NCBI GenBank assembly: GCA_964481425.1
Contig: CAYZTM010000007.1
Coordinates: 1 to 64,000 of the forward strand
From: MKUN01 sp964481425
GTDB lineage: Bacteria > Bacteroidota > Bacteroidia > Chitinophagales > Chitinophagaceae
Direction of reading: 5' to 3'
DNA length: 64,000 nt
The notes beneath the pieces were generated by a model. It was not told the origin of the DNA, searched no databases, and worked only from the letters and a program-made list of their open reading frames with translations. The translations under genes and the position numbers were made by a program. Shown piece after piece: positions 49,674 through 58,480 of this stretch (within the stretch, counting starts at the first letter, position 1; the number at the start of each line of letters is the position of its first letter).

Positions 49674-50255
49674 ATGAAGGGAAAGGTATTGATACCAATA
49701 GCAGTTTTTCTGCTGTGCGCTTGCGGGAGTGTGAAAAGGAATATAACAAGTACGGCAATGCAAACAGATAGTATTGCAGCGCGTGCATCAAAACGAAACA
49801 CTGACAGCATTTCCTATACGCGGTCGCTGATAGTAAAGGATACTATAATCAATATACCTGCCCGTTTGGTAAAAGATACGCTTTCCTCTTCTGATTTGGC
49901 ACCGGCCTATACGGTACAAGGCCATGCGGTAAAGCGGAGCTATTTCGCTGCAACTTCCGGAGCACGTGCATTTCTGAATGTATTGCCGGATGGCAGGGTA
50001 GAATATGGTTGTAATGCAGATTCGCTATCTATCGTTGTGCAATCGCTGATAAGGGAGAATACAGAATTGCGGAGACGCAATGATAGTGTACAATTCTTAT
50101 CGGAAACAGTGAATAAGAAAGCCGTAATGGATGTGCATAGCAATGTTGTAAGAACCCGATCATTTTTAGCTGTATCATGGCCCTGGATCCTTTTGTTGGC
50201 AGTTGTCGCCGTAGCCTTATACCTGGCGAAGCGTGCATTAAAATGGCCACTGTAG
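49674..50255 (+). CDS. Lipoprotein with C-terminal membrane helix, possibly spanin-like
   Basis: A 193-residue protein with lipobox FLLCAC (Cys17), a serine/arginine-rich middle, a coiled region (LSIVVQSLIRENTELRRRND) and a C-terminal membrane segment (WPWILLLAVVAVALYLAKRA). Lipid anchor plus inner-membrane helix is the plan of a unimolecular spanin, which would join both membranes in lysis. Many Bacteroidota phages place similar genes beside the holin. The assignment is from architecture only. Confidence 0.5.
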   Translation: MKGKVLIPIAVFLLCACGSVKRNITSTAMQTDSIAARASKRNTDSISYTRSLIVKDTIINIPARLVKDTLSSSDLAPAYTVQGHAVKRSYFAATSGARAFLNVLPDGRVEYGCNADSLSIVVQSLIRENTELRRRNDSVQFLSETVNKKAVMDVHSNVVRTRSFLAVSWPWILLLAVVAVALYLAKRALKWPL

Positions 50256-50298
50256 AGGGTGTTCTCACAAATAATATTAATAACAAAAACAATAAACA

Positions 50299-51498
50299 AT
50301 GTCATTACCTGATGTAAAAATTTCATTGCAAAACGGAACGCTTGGTAGCGTAGTGCAAACCTCAGATGGTATTGCAGGTATAGTGCTTACCGGGGTTAGC
50401 GAAGGCGATATTACCGTAGGAGATCCTTTTGTGATCGCCAGCCTGACAGATGCAGAGAACCTTGGCCTCACAGCAAGCGGAAATGCTTTTGCCTACAAAC
50501 AAATAAAAGAGTTCTATGACGAAGCCGGTGAAGGAGCGCTATTATATGTATTGTTCCTGGACGATACTGTAACTGTAGACAACATGGCCAACGGTACCAA
50601 TGCGAACGGCGCTAAAAAATTGTTGGATTATGCCGGCGGTAAAATACGGTTGCTGGGCGTGATATATGATGCAGATGACGATGAGGCCATCACTACGACG
50701 AATGGTATAGACCAGTTGTGTTACACAGCTGCTGCCAATATGCAGGTCCTTGCAGATGCCTATGCTGCAAAGCAAACACCCTTTCGTGGTGTCGTGGGCG
50801 GAACAGGTGCAGGCCTTAGCGGTGGCACCCCTGGGCCCTTGTCTTCAGCAGCACTGACAGACCAAACCGGATCTTCTTATACAAGGGCATCTATACTGAT
50901 TGGTGATACTGAAGCGGAAGGCGATGCAGCACTCGGACTGTTGCTTGGGCGACTGGCTAAGGTACCCGTACAGCGCAAAGTAAGCCGGGTAAAGAGTGGC
51001 CCCCTTGCTGCAGTAACGGAAGGGTATATAGGCACCACTCTTGCCGAACAGTATACCACAACGGGTATCATACATGATAAGGCCTTTATAACATTACGAA
51101 CATTCCCCAATAAGAACGGTTACTTTTTCGCCAATGATTTTACCTGTACGCCAACGACAGATGACTATCATTTCATCGCCCGGGGACGTGTGATAGATAA
51201 GGCGCATGTGATCACCTATGCAACATTCGTGGAAGAAGTGGACGAGGAAGTTCCGGTAGACGAAAGTGGTAAAATAGCTGCCGGTTATGCGAAATACCTG
51301 GAACAGAAAATAACTAACCAGCTAAACCTTACAATGACCGCCAACAGGGAGGTTAGTGCAGTAAGCTGCTTCGTAGACCCCAACCAAAATGTGATCAGTA
51401 CCAACAAAGTGAATGTGGTGCTAAAAATACGCCCCGTCGGCTATGCCAGCGATATAGAGGTGTCTTTAGGTTTTGATAACCCGGCATTGCAAGGATAA
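50299..51498 (+). CDS. Tail sheath protein (DUF2586, Mu gpL-like)
   Basis: A 399-residue subunit of the contractile outer tail tube. Features: DVKISLQNGTLGSVVQTSDG at the start, the central SYTRASILIGDTEAEGDAAL, GPLAAVTEGYIGTTLAEQYT, KAFITLRTFPNKNGYFFAND and a C-terminal domain with SKVNVVLKIRPVGYASDIEV-type strand (NKVNVVLKIRPVGYASDIEV in the sequence). All are characteristic of phage sheath proteins. It proves the particle is of the contractile (myovirus) type. Confidence 0.88.
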   Translation: MSLPDVKISLQNGTLGSVVQTSDGIAGIVLTGVSEGDITVGDPFVIASLTDAENLGLTASGNAFAYKQIKEFYDEAGEGALLYVLFLDDTVTVDNMANGTNANGAKKLLDYAGGKIRLLGVIYDADDDEAITTTNGIDQLCYTAAANMQVLADAYAAKQTPFRGVVGGTGAGLSGGTPGPLSSAALTDQTGSSYTRASILIGDTEAEGDAALGLLLGRLAKVPVQRKVSRVKSGPLAAVTEGYIGTTLAEQYTTTGIIHDKAFITLRTFPNKNGYFFANDFTCTPTTDDYHFIARGRVIDKAHVITYATFVEEVDEEVPVDESGKIAAGYAKYLEQKITNQLNLTMTANREVSAVSCFVDPNQNVISTNKVNVVLKIRPVGYASDIEVSLGFDNPALQG

Positions 51499-51531
51499 TA
51501 TTTAATAATCAAAATAAATCTTAGATAAAAC

Positions 51532-51954
51532 ATGGATTTTTTCGATAGTAAAGAATGTGAGTGGGTGGATATGGAAATATGGTTCGCCGGTGCCCGCCTC
51601 ACTAAAATACGTGGCCTTAAATATAAGGCCGGGAAAGAGAAGGAACTTTTATATGCTGAGGGTGATGAACCAATTAGCATACAGAGTGGCAACCGTTCTT
51701 ACGAAGGCGAGATAAAAGTACTGAAAGGCGCGATAGATGATATGAACCGCGCATCGGCCACAGCCGGCGGGAGAGACATACTAGACCTGGAGTTTGATAT
51801 AATTGTCAATTACAAACCCCGCCTGAACCGTGCCCTACAAACAGATACCCTGGTGGCTGTACAAGTAAAGGAATTTGAAAAAGGCTGGGATCAGGGTGCC
51901 AAAGACATGGAGGTGACCCTGCCGATAATTTTTATGCGCCTTAAAACAAGTTAA
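51532..51954 (+). CDS. Tail tube protein
   Basis: A 140-residue protein directly after the sheath gene, as in all contractile phages. It has the tube-type beta pattern (DMEIWFAGARLTKIRGLKYK; GDEPISIQSGNRSYEGEIKV; final MEVTLPIIFMRLKTS). The length matches Mu gpM and T4 gp19-like tubes. The call combines position and fold pattern. Confidence 0.75.
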   Translation: MDFFDSKECEWVDMEIWFAGARLTKIRGLKYKAGKEKELLYAEGDEPISIQSGNRSYEGEIKVLKGAIDDMNRASATAGGRDILDLEFDIIVNYKPRLNRALQTDTLVAVQVKEFEKGWDQGAKDMEVTLPIIFMRLKTS

Positions 51955-51971
51955 CCCCAAAAATAAATAAG

Positions 51972-52462
51972 ATGGAAGTACAAAACGATAAACTTATTGG
52001 CCAACAAACGGACGAGCAGGTACAAAAATGGAAGCAGCAAAACAAACAGGGTATTTATTCTATTGAAGCTGATGGACATATAGCTTATTTCAAGAACCCT
52101 AACCGGCACGAGATGAATTGTACCATGAGTAAGGCTTCTCTCGATGCTGCGCTGAATATGTATGAAGAGCTGGCAAAGCTAACCTTCCTCGGCGGTAGTG
52201 AGGAGTTGCTAAATGATGACCAGATGTTCTTTGGCCTGGTGCAACAGATCAAGGTGAAAATGGAAGGCAAAAAGGCTACCCTGGTAAACTTATAGAGGAA
52301 GCGCGTGGTGGGCCTGCACGCGACTTCCTCGGATATTTGGAAACTTTGCTGGAATATTACTTGCCGGCCCTGGACCATAAAAGTATGGATGACGAACAGT
52401 TTGCACAGAAGATAGCACACCTGGCATATATACGAAAACAAGAAGCAAAAAGGATAGGATAA
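51972..52462 (+). CDS. Tail assembly chaperone, with -1 ribosomal frameshift
   Basis: The zero-frame product is 107 residues (stop at 52293-52295). A second frame, -1 relative to it, is open from before the end of the first to 52462. It has no start codon of its own near its beginning, and encodes LIEEARGGPARDFLGYLETL and KIAHLAYIRKQEAKRIG. A slip on the A-rich run C-AAA-AAG at 52268-52274 would give a 163-residue fusion. This short/long pair between tube and tape measure is the known hallmark of tail assembly chaperones. The long frame ends in TAATG with the tape-measure start. Confidence 0.72.
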
Positions 52463-53853
52463 TGGAGTCGGTAATGCAATATGCGAATTCGGTGACCAAT
52501 ATGAATATTGTTGTTCAACAGATGATGACCACCGTGCAGCCATTCATGGGTGTTTTAGATGATGGTATGTCTGTTGCGGCTAACCGGGTAGGGGATGCTT
52601 CAGATAAGGTCAAAGAACTGAATAAAACACTTGAGAAAATAGATAAAGAGCGCAAGATCAGGATCAATACGGATGGAGTAAATAGTGCCATACTGAAGGC
52701 AAAGGAGTTGAATGGTCTGTTAACAGATCCAAAACAAACCTCAATACAACCTGGTGGCCCAGCCGGTTCTGTAGGTAGGGCTTCTTTGAGAAGTAGGGAT
52801 GCGGGACCACGTGCGGCCTCACCACAAATGCAAACTGCAGGTACAGGATCAGGCGATATTGCTGAGCAGGTGTCGCAGTACCAATTGCTGGCACAAAGTG
52901 CAAAAATTTCGAATGCTGCGATAAGCGAGTTAAACAACGTGCAGGAAAGCAAACAGGTGCCCACTGCGCAGGAGATCACAGATCACTTGAGCACCTTTGT
53001 TGACCTGCTGGGAAGTGCCTCCGGACAAATGCAGCAGTTGGGCATAGATACATCGGTTGTTCAGCCGATCATAGACAGTATGGCGCAAGGAATACAACTT
53101 GCCGCAACTTTCACAGACCTGTACACGACGGCGCAGTGGCTATTAAATGCGGCAATGGATGCGAATCCAATCACACTTATCATAATCGGGGTGATGGCTT
53201 TGGTGGGAGCGGTGATGTATGCCTGGAACAAGTTTTCAGGCTTCAGGGAGGCTGTGATTGGAGTTTGGGAGTCTATGAAAGAATTTGGCAGCATGCTCAA
53301 AGACTTAATAATTGAACGCGTCAAGGGCATTATAAAAGGAATCGGAGGTATTGGCAAGGCGATAGGGTTGTTGTTTGACGGCGAATTCAGTAAAGCCGTT
53401 GATACAGCCAAGCAGGCCGTAGGGGATCTTTCCGGCGCAAATGCGGCAAACGAGGCGACATCTGAAATGAAAAAAGCCAAAGATACTGTCCAGGCGGCGA
53501 GTGATATCCAAAGTGTTGCAACAAAACAAGTTAACAATGGGTCCAATACAGCTTATCCCGTTCTACCGAAGTTCCCACGTGACACTATGTTCTCACAACA
53601 GGTATCTATCCAGCAGGCGAATAGCATAAACAGGGGCGCCGCACAGCCAACACAAGATTTTCCGGGTTCATCCGCAAGAGCTGGTAGCATCACTAACGGG
53701 GGGACACAAAAAATAACGATCAACATCGGTAAGTTTTTCGATAACATGAACATTACAGCACAGACTATGAGTGAAGGAATAGATGATTTTGAACGAAGGG
53801 TCGAGGAAGTTTTTTTAAGGATCGTGAATAGTGCAAGCACAGCAAAAGGATAG
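52462..53853 (+). CDS. Tail tape measure protein
   Basis: A 463-residue protein whose length sets tail length. Helical, coiled N-terminal half (VGDASDKVKELNKTLEKIDK), low-complexity linker with QPGGPAGSVGRASLRSRDAG, a hydrophobic segment at about 231-255 (NPITLIIIGVMALVGAVMYA), then an alanine-rich helical region and a C-terminal coil. It is short for a contractile phage, so the tail should be short as well. The start overlaps the chaperone stop (TAATG). Confidence 0.8.
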   Translation: MESVMQYANSVTNMNIVVQQMMTTVQPFMGVLDDGMSVAANRVGDASDKVKELNKTLEKIDKERKIRINTDGVNSAILKAKELNGLLTDPKQTSIQPGGPAGSVGRASLRSRDAGPRAASPQMQTAGTGSGDIAEQVSQYQLLAQSAKISNAAISELNNVQESKQVPTAQEITDHLSTFVDLLGSASGQMQQLGIDTSVVQPIIDSMAQGIQLAATFTDLYTTAQWLLNAAMDANPITLIIIGVMALVGAVMYAWNKFSGFREAVIGVWESMKEFGSMLKDLIIERVKGIIKGIGGIGKAIGLLFDGEFSKAVDTAKQAVGDLSGANAANEATSEMKKAKDTVQAASDIQSVATKQVNNGSNTAYPVLPKFPRDTMFSQQVSIQQANSINRGAAQPTQDFPGSSARAGSITNGGTQKITINIGKFFDNMNITAQTMSEGIDDFERRVEEVFLRIVNSASTAKG

Positions 53854-53856
53854 TAT

Positions 53857-54459
53857 ATGGCTGAAATATCATTAAGCATCGCGGAGTTATTTGAAAAGGC
53901 GTTTGGATACTTGCCTACCGCATTTGAAAGACAATTGGAAGCAGGGCTTCCACGCAAAAAGGATCCCAAAACGCCGGATAGCCCTTATGCAAACGAACTG
54001 ACTGCAAGGAAGGGCTCATATCTGGTAGCGAAAGATAAATTTGGTTTCGAGTATTATATGCCAGTAACCCTCGGCGACTTACCTCTTGAACATCCCGTTG
54101 TAAGTGTTAATTGTAAAAAGACGCTTGTAGAGACAGCATTGACAGAAAGACAGGGAACGGTAAAAGAGCTTATCAGTAGCGAAGACTGGGAAATTGCTAT
54201 TCGGGGTTTGATAATAAGTAAAGACGGAGGCTTTCCCGAAGATGAAATGCAAGAACTGACGGACCTGTTTTATAAAAAGGAGAGCCTGGAATTAAAATGC
54301 CCCATAACGGATATCTTTCTTGTTCATGCTGAAAAAGAAGGCAAGGCATATGTAGTGATAAAAGAGATGAGCCTGCCGGAAGTAAAAGGTATAATGAACG
54401 TGCGTCCATATGAACTAAAACTGGTGAGTGATTCACCTTTTAACCTGGAGGAGGTCTGA
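53857..54459 (+). CDS. Baseplate-associated protein (DUF6046-like)
   Basis: A 200-residue protein between tape measure and hub. The pattern YYMPVTLGDLPLEHPVVSVN and VKELISSEDWEIAIRGLIIS, ending in a beta region (KAYVVIKEMSLPEVKGIMNV), fits a group in Bacteroidota contractile phages that I associate with DUF6046. It is probably a tail-initiator or LysM-free hub adaptor. Its stop overlaps the next start as TGATG. Confidence 0.6.
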   Translation: MAEISLSIAELFEKAFGYLPTAFERQLEAGLPRKKDPKTPDSPYANELTARKGSYLVAKDKFGFEYYMPVTLGDLPLEHPVVSVNCKKTLVETALTERQGTVKELISSEDWEIAIRGLIISKDGGFPEDEMQELTDLFYKKESLELKCPITDIFLVHAEKEGKAYVVIKEMSLPEVKGIMNVRPYELKLVSDSPFNLEEV

Positions 54460-55463
54460 TGTTTACTTTGAGCAGCGAATTAATAATAGGGAAGTTCAGG
54501 TTTTCCGGGGTGAATGAGGTGAAAATAAAACGCAGTATCCACTCGCTCGTTGACACTGCAACGATCAAACTACCTGCGAAGGCCCGCATTCTGAGTAAAG
54601 ACAAGAAAAGCAGCGAGGACGTAGTAACCGCAAAGCAATTCAATATTGGCGATAAGGTTACCCTGCGCTTAGGCTATGATCGCAAACTGAATGAGGAGTT
54701 TAGGGGCTTTGTAACTGAATTAAAGCAGAATACACCGCTTGAGATAACATGCGAGGGATACAGTTACCAGTTGAAAAACAAGACAGTAAATAAGTCCTGG
54801 ACTAAAGCGAAATTGAAAGAGATACTTTCGGAAATAGTGAAAGATACCGACATCCGTGTTGAAGTGGACAAATATTCGGATATAGAGTTACTGAACATTC
54901 ACGGGGGAGATAAGACCGCTTTCGAAATGATAGATATCGTTCTGAAAGCAACTCAAGGCTCGCTGGACGCTTGGTTCATACAGTCGGATGTATTGAAGGT
55001 GGGTTTTGTCTATGTTCCATCAGGTGATGAAATGAAAGATGTATTGCAACAGGGCCGGGTAAAATATCGAATAGGCTATAATGCCCTGCAGGATAACGAC
55101 CTGAAAGTGAAAAAACCAACGGACCTCAAAGTAATTGTAAAGAACGCGGAGAATAAAAGGGATAGGAATACTGACCCGGAAAAAGATAGTAAGATCAAGA
55201 AATACGTGCTCAATAAAATGCCCACAGAGGCCCTGCAAAAAGTGCAGGATACACTAAAGCTAAAAGAATCTTATACCGGATACGAAGGCAAATTGACCGG
55301 GTTTCTCAGTCCTTTCTGCCTGCCGGGTTATAAGGCGCATATTGCAGATAGCAGGTATGAGGATCGGGACGGAGACTACTTCGTAGAAAGTGTGGAAGTA
55401 AGTTTTGGAATTAACGGGGCCCGGCGCATTGTGGAGATAGGACCAAAATTATCGGCAAAATGA
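54459..55463 (+). CDS. Baseplate hub protein (gpD/T4 gp27-like)
   Basis: A 334-residue protein with the late-control-D/VgrG N-terminal domain arrangement: ITLRLGYDRK-type strand (DKVTLRLGYDRKLNEEFRGF), TPLEITCEGYSYQLKNKTVN, KLKEILSEIVKDTDIRVEVD, and a C-terminal GDYFVESVEVSFGINGARRI. The hub forms the ring at the tail end that holds the spike. It overlaps the spike gene by ATGA. Confidence 0.8.
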   Translation: MFTLSSELIIGKFRFSGVNEVKIKRSIHSLVDTATIKLPAKARILSKDKKSSEDVVTAKQFNIGDKVTLRLGYDRKLNEEFRGFVTELKQNTPLEITCEGYSYQLKNKTVNKSWTKAKLKEILSEIVKDTDIRVEVDKYSDIELLNIHGGDKTAFEMIDIVLKATQGSLDAWFIQSDVLKVGFVYVPSGDEMKDVLQQGRVKYRIGYNALQDNDLKVKKPTDLKVIVKNAENKRDRNTDPEKDSKIKKYVLNKMPTEALQKVQDTLKLKESYTGYEGKLTGFLSPFCLPGYKAHIADSRYEDRDGDYFVESVEVSFGINGARRIVEIGPKLSAK

Positions 55464-56044
55464 GTAAGAACAGGAAGAAAATAGTGGCAGCCATACAGGG
55501 ACTTGGCGCTCCGGTTGAAGATACGGTAATGAGCGGCTATGTAAAGACGGTTGTTGAGGAGAAGGCGACCATGAGCGTAGTATTGAATACCAGTGGCCAG
55601 TTAGTAGAAGGGGTGCTGCTGCATGCGTTGGGAAATAGCCTGAAGGGTTTTGTTGTGATACCCGAACCGGATAGCGATGTGGTGATTTGCAGTGTGGATG
55701 GTAGCGGTGAGTATATGCTGTTGCAGGCAGATAAGATAAACAAGGTGCTGCTGGATATAGAGAGCATGCAAGCCAAAGTGAGCAGTAAGATAGAGATCAG
55801 CTGTGATAACATCGTATTTAATGGGGGTGAGAATGGAGGGATTCCAATAAGTGATAAGATCGCTGGACGCATAAAAAATGTGGAGGATAAGGTTAATGAA
55901 ATATTGGATAAGCTAAAGGCAATAGCTATTCCTTTAGCTCCTAGCGGTACTTATGCATTTGGCATAGAAAACTTTTCAAGCATGTCTATTATTACCCCTA
56001 CAACAATTTCTGCCAACATAGAAAACACAAAAATTAAACATTGA
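55460..56044 (+). CDS. Baseplate spike protein (gpV/gp45-like, OB-fold)
   Basis: A 194-residue protein. The N-terminal OB-like domain is seen as MSGYVKTVVEEKATMSVVLN and EGVLLHALGNSLKGFVVIPE with PDSDVVICSVDGSGEYMLLQ. A helical stretch and a C-terminal tip (YAFGIENFSSMSIITPTTIS) follow. Mu gp45-type spikes are of similar length and pierce the outer membrane. It lacks the long beta-helix of larger phages. Confidence 0.72.
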   Translation: MSKNRKKIVAAIQGLGAPVEDTVMSGYVKTVVEEKATMSVVLNTSGQLVEGVLLHALGNSLKGFVVIPEPDSDVVICSVDGSGEYMLLQADKINKVLLDIESMQAKVSSKIEISCDNIVFNGGENGGIPISDKIAGRIKNVEDKVNEILDKLKAIAIPLAPSGTYAFGIENFSSMSIITPTTISANIENTKIKH

Positions 56045-56358
56045 TGAAAGATCTAAAACAAAATGGAGACTGTGATCTGTACCTGGATGACGGTGGGGAT
56101 ATTGCATGGCAGGCCGCTATCTTGGTTCCCGGCACAGCATTGTTGGGTTCGGGCTGTTCAGCGCAGCACCAGGCCGATATATTATTGGCTCATAAAGGCG
56201 AATACCGCCTGACACCCGGTGTGGGCATTGGTGCCAGTGATTACCTGGACGATGAGGGTCCGGAAGCACTAAAACGGGAGATCAATAAACAATTCGCACA
56301 AGATGGAATGACCGTACTACAGGTAGACGGAAGCTGGAATATAGTCGCCGGGTACTGA
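56041..56358 (+). CDS. Baseplate wedge protein (gpW/gp25-like)
   Basis: A 105-residue protein. DLYLDDGGDIAWQAAILVPG at the start and LLAHKGEYRLTPGVGIGASD fit the gp25-like (lysozyme-fold) wedge family, whose consensus is a turn GE-R--P--G-G. It overlaps the spike stop by 4 bp. A second in-frame ATG at 56044 is equally possible. Confidence 0.7.
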   Translation: MMKDLKQNGDCDLYLDDGGDIAWQAAILVPGTALLGSGCSAQHQADILLAHKGEYRLTPGVGIGASDYLDDEGPEALKREINKQFAQDGMTVLQVDGSWNIVAGY

Positions 56359-56416
56359 TCATACATAGGTATATGGCCTCAGGGCATCCTGGTATACGCT
56401 TGAAAATGATGAAAAA

Positions 56417-57604
56417 GTGAAGACATACAAAGTACTAAAAAATCAAAGTATAGTGGATGTTGCTATCCAGCTATATGGCAATGTAGAGGCAGTGCCTGAG
56501 CTGCTTTACCTGAATAAGGAAGTGCTGGGCAGGGGAAGCGGTACACTGAGCATTGCTGAAATGAATGCCTTGTCGGAGTTGGATTTAGGGCTTGCTATTA
56601 CAACCGGAACCATGCTGAATTATGATGGGAAGAGTGAACTGCGGAACGCGCTGGTGCTGAATACGCTGCAGCAATATGGTGATGATAAAAGAGGCTATAT
56701 ACTGGCGACCGTTACGGAAAACGAAGTGACAATAGTGCCGGATGTACCTGTTCCGCCCGATCCTGAGCCCTATATATTCCACCCGGACACACTTGTATTT
56801 CTTGATGACCGGGTGGGCGACGAGCCCGGCGGGGACTGGAAACAATACATTGCTACCGAAGATGCGATAGCACTTGACCGGCTGGTACGCGACCTGCATG
56901 GGGAGAGCAATGACAACTACGGTACGTCGGACATATGGGGCAAACTGAAGGGTGTGTATCCTGTAATGGGGGCAGAACAACTGGTGCATGAAATAAACCT
57001 GGTGGATAATGTAGCAGGTGCGGAACGCCTGTCGTGGAGCGGAACTACTATACACGGGCTAAATAGCATAGGTATGGACGGCCTGACAGGAATAGCGGAT
57101 ACCGGCATTGTGGACGGGACAGATACAGCACAGGATGATGTTTGTCTTGGTATCGTTTGGAGTAATTATATACATGAGCCGGCAGCGATACCCGACTATC
57201 CCAATACTTATATAGGCGCCCTGAACGGTAGCAATATCGTATGGATACGAAACATTTTCGGGCATTACGAGGCGCAGGTCACCACTACCGGAGGAACATT
57301 TGCCAGCACTGCTGCTTACCAGGTAAATGATTACCTGCATATGGAAGGAAAGACCAATTACCAGAGCCTGTTTGTTGGCAGCAGCGGCGCCTTGATAGCA
57401 AGTAAACCATATGCTGCAGGGGTGGAATCAGGCAAGAACTTTACCCTAGGCAGGGTAGCCGGTTCGCGAGGCATAGAGGCCGATGTGAATTTTGCTTACG
57501 TAGCCAAATCGCTGAGCACTGTGGAACGTAAGGGCCTGATGAATGCAGTGAATTATTTCCTGTATCAAAAGGGAATAAGGGGAAGCTTTACGGCCATTGT
57601 ATAA
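56417..57604 (+). CDS. Tail protein with LysM-like N-terminus and lectin-like C-terminus
   Basis: A 395-residue protein. Residues ~1-60 resemble tail protein X/LysM (YKVLKNQSIVDVAIQLYGNV; PELLYLNKEVLGRGSGTLSI). A proline linker (PDVPVPPDPEPYIFHPDT) leads to a beta-rich domain with a LamG/concanavalin-like pattern (HPDTLVFLDDRVG; NYQSLFVGSSGALIASKPYA; KNFTLGRVAGSRGIEADVNF). It may bind peptidoglycan or baseplate with the first part and a surface glycan with the second. The fusion is unusual. Confidence 0.6.
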   Translation: MKTYKVLKNQSIVDVAIQLYGNVEAVPELLYLNKEVLGRGSGTLSIAEMNALSELDLGLAITTGTMLNYDGKSELRNALVLNTLQQYGDDKRGYILATVTENEVTIVPDVPVPPDPEPYIFHPDTLVFLDDRVGDEPGGDWKQYIATEDAIALDRLVRDLHGESNDNYGTSDIWGKLKGVYPVMGAEQLVHEINLVDNVAGAERLSWSGTTIHGLNSIGMDGLTGIADTGIVDGTDTAQDDVCLGIVWSNYIHEPAAIPDYPNTYIGALNGSNIVWIRNIFGHYEAQVTTTGGTFASTAAYQVNDYLHMEGKTNYQSLFVGSSGALIASKPYAAGVESGKNFTLGRVAGSRGIEADVNFAYVAKSLSTVERKGLMNAVNYFLYQKGIRGSFTAIV

Positions 57605-57676
57605 CGAATCATTTACAGGACAATTAAAACAAGGGAATACCCGAACTGCGAAGACGGGTAACCCACAAAAAATGAA

Positions 57677-58453
57677 ATGGCAAGAACTAGGACCGAATGG
57701 AACAGTGAGATAGATACCTATGCAGCCGCTGCAGGATTGAGCAATAGTGCCGTTGCAGCATGGAAGGTGCTGCGCGACCTGTGCGTGAGCATAGCGATGT
57801 TTTTTGAAAGCATACTGGAGCTTTTTAAGACAGATGTAAATGATACGCTTACCCTAAAGCAGTTTGGCACATTATATTGGTACGTTTCCGTTGCTAAAGA
57901 ATTCCAGGAAGGTGATGACCTGTCTGTGGTCAACGGTATAGTAGGCTATGAAACAGAAAATGAAGATCATAGGATAGTATCCCAGGCCAGCGCCAAGGAG
58001 AGTGAGGACGGTGTGCTGGCATTAAAGGTGGCCAAGACCGTGGGCACAGAACTGGCAGCATTGAGCACGGCGGAGCTGGATGACTTCAGGGCTTATATGG
58101 CTGCGCGCAAGAGCCCCGGTGTGCGGCTGAACATCAGCAGCTCCCCGCCCGATACGGTGAAGTATATTATCAATGTACTGTATGACCCGTTATATGATTA
58201 TGACAATGTGGAATCGGGGCTGAATGCAGCACTTGGTGCTTTCAGAGATAACTTCCGGTTTGATGCGACCTTATATGAAAGTGAGCTTGTCGCAGCCTTG
58301 AGTGCAGTATCCGGGGTTGTGAGCCTCGATGTACAACTGTGGGTATGGGATACACTGACGCTTGGCTATCTGCCTATAACCGTCAGTGCTGAGTTGGGGG
58401 CCGGCTATTTTAACTGGAGTAACAGCAGCAGCCTGGTACCGGCTGTAGCATAA
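57677..58453 (+). CDS. Baseplate J-like protein (Mu gp47-like)
   Basis: A 258-residue protein, shorter than Mu gp47 (about 360). MFFESILELFKTDVNDTLTL near the N-terminus, a helical centre, and KYIINVLYDPLYDYDNVESG followed by LNAALGAFRDNFRFDATLYE fit the C-terminal half of baseplate J proteins. Position after gp25 and before a tail-I-like gene agrees. The shortening may reflect a minimal baseplate. Confidence 0.6.
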   Translation: MARTRTEWNSEIDTYAAAAGLSNSAVAAWKVLRDLCVSIAMFFESILELFKTDVNDTLTLKQFGTLYWYVSVAKEFQEGDDLSVVNGIVGYETENEDHRIVSQASAKESEDGVLALKVAKTVGTELAALSTAELDDFRAYMAARKSPGVRLNISSSPPDTVKYIINVLYDPLYDYDNVESGLNAALGAFRDNFRFDATLYESELVAALSAVSGVVSLDVQLWVWDTLTLGYLPITVSAELGAGYFNWSNSSSLVPAVA

Positions 58454-58480
58454 ACAAACACCATAAAACAAAAAGAAACT

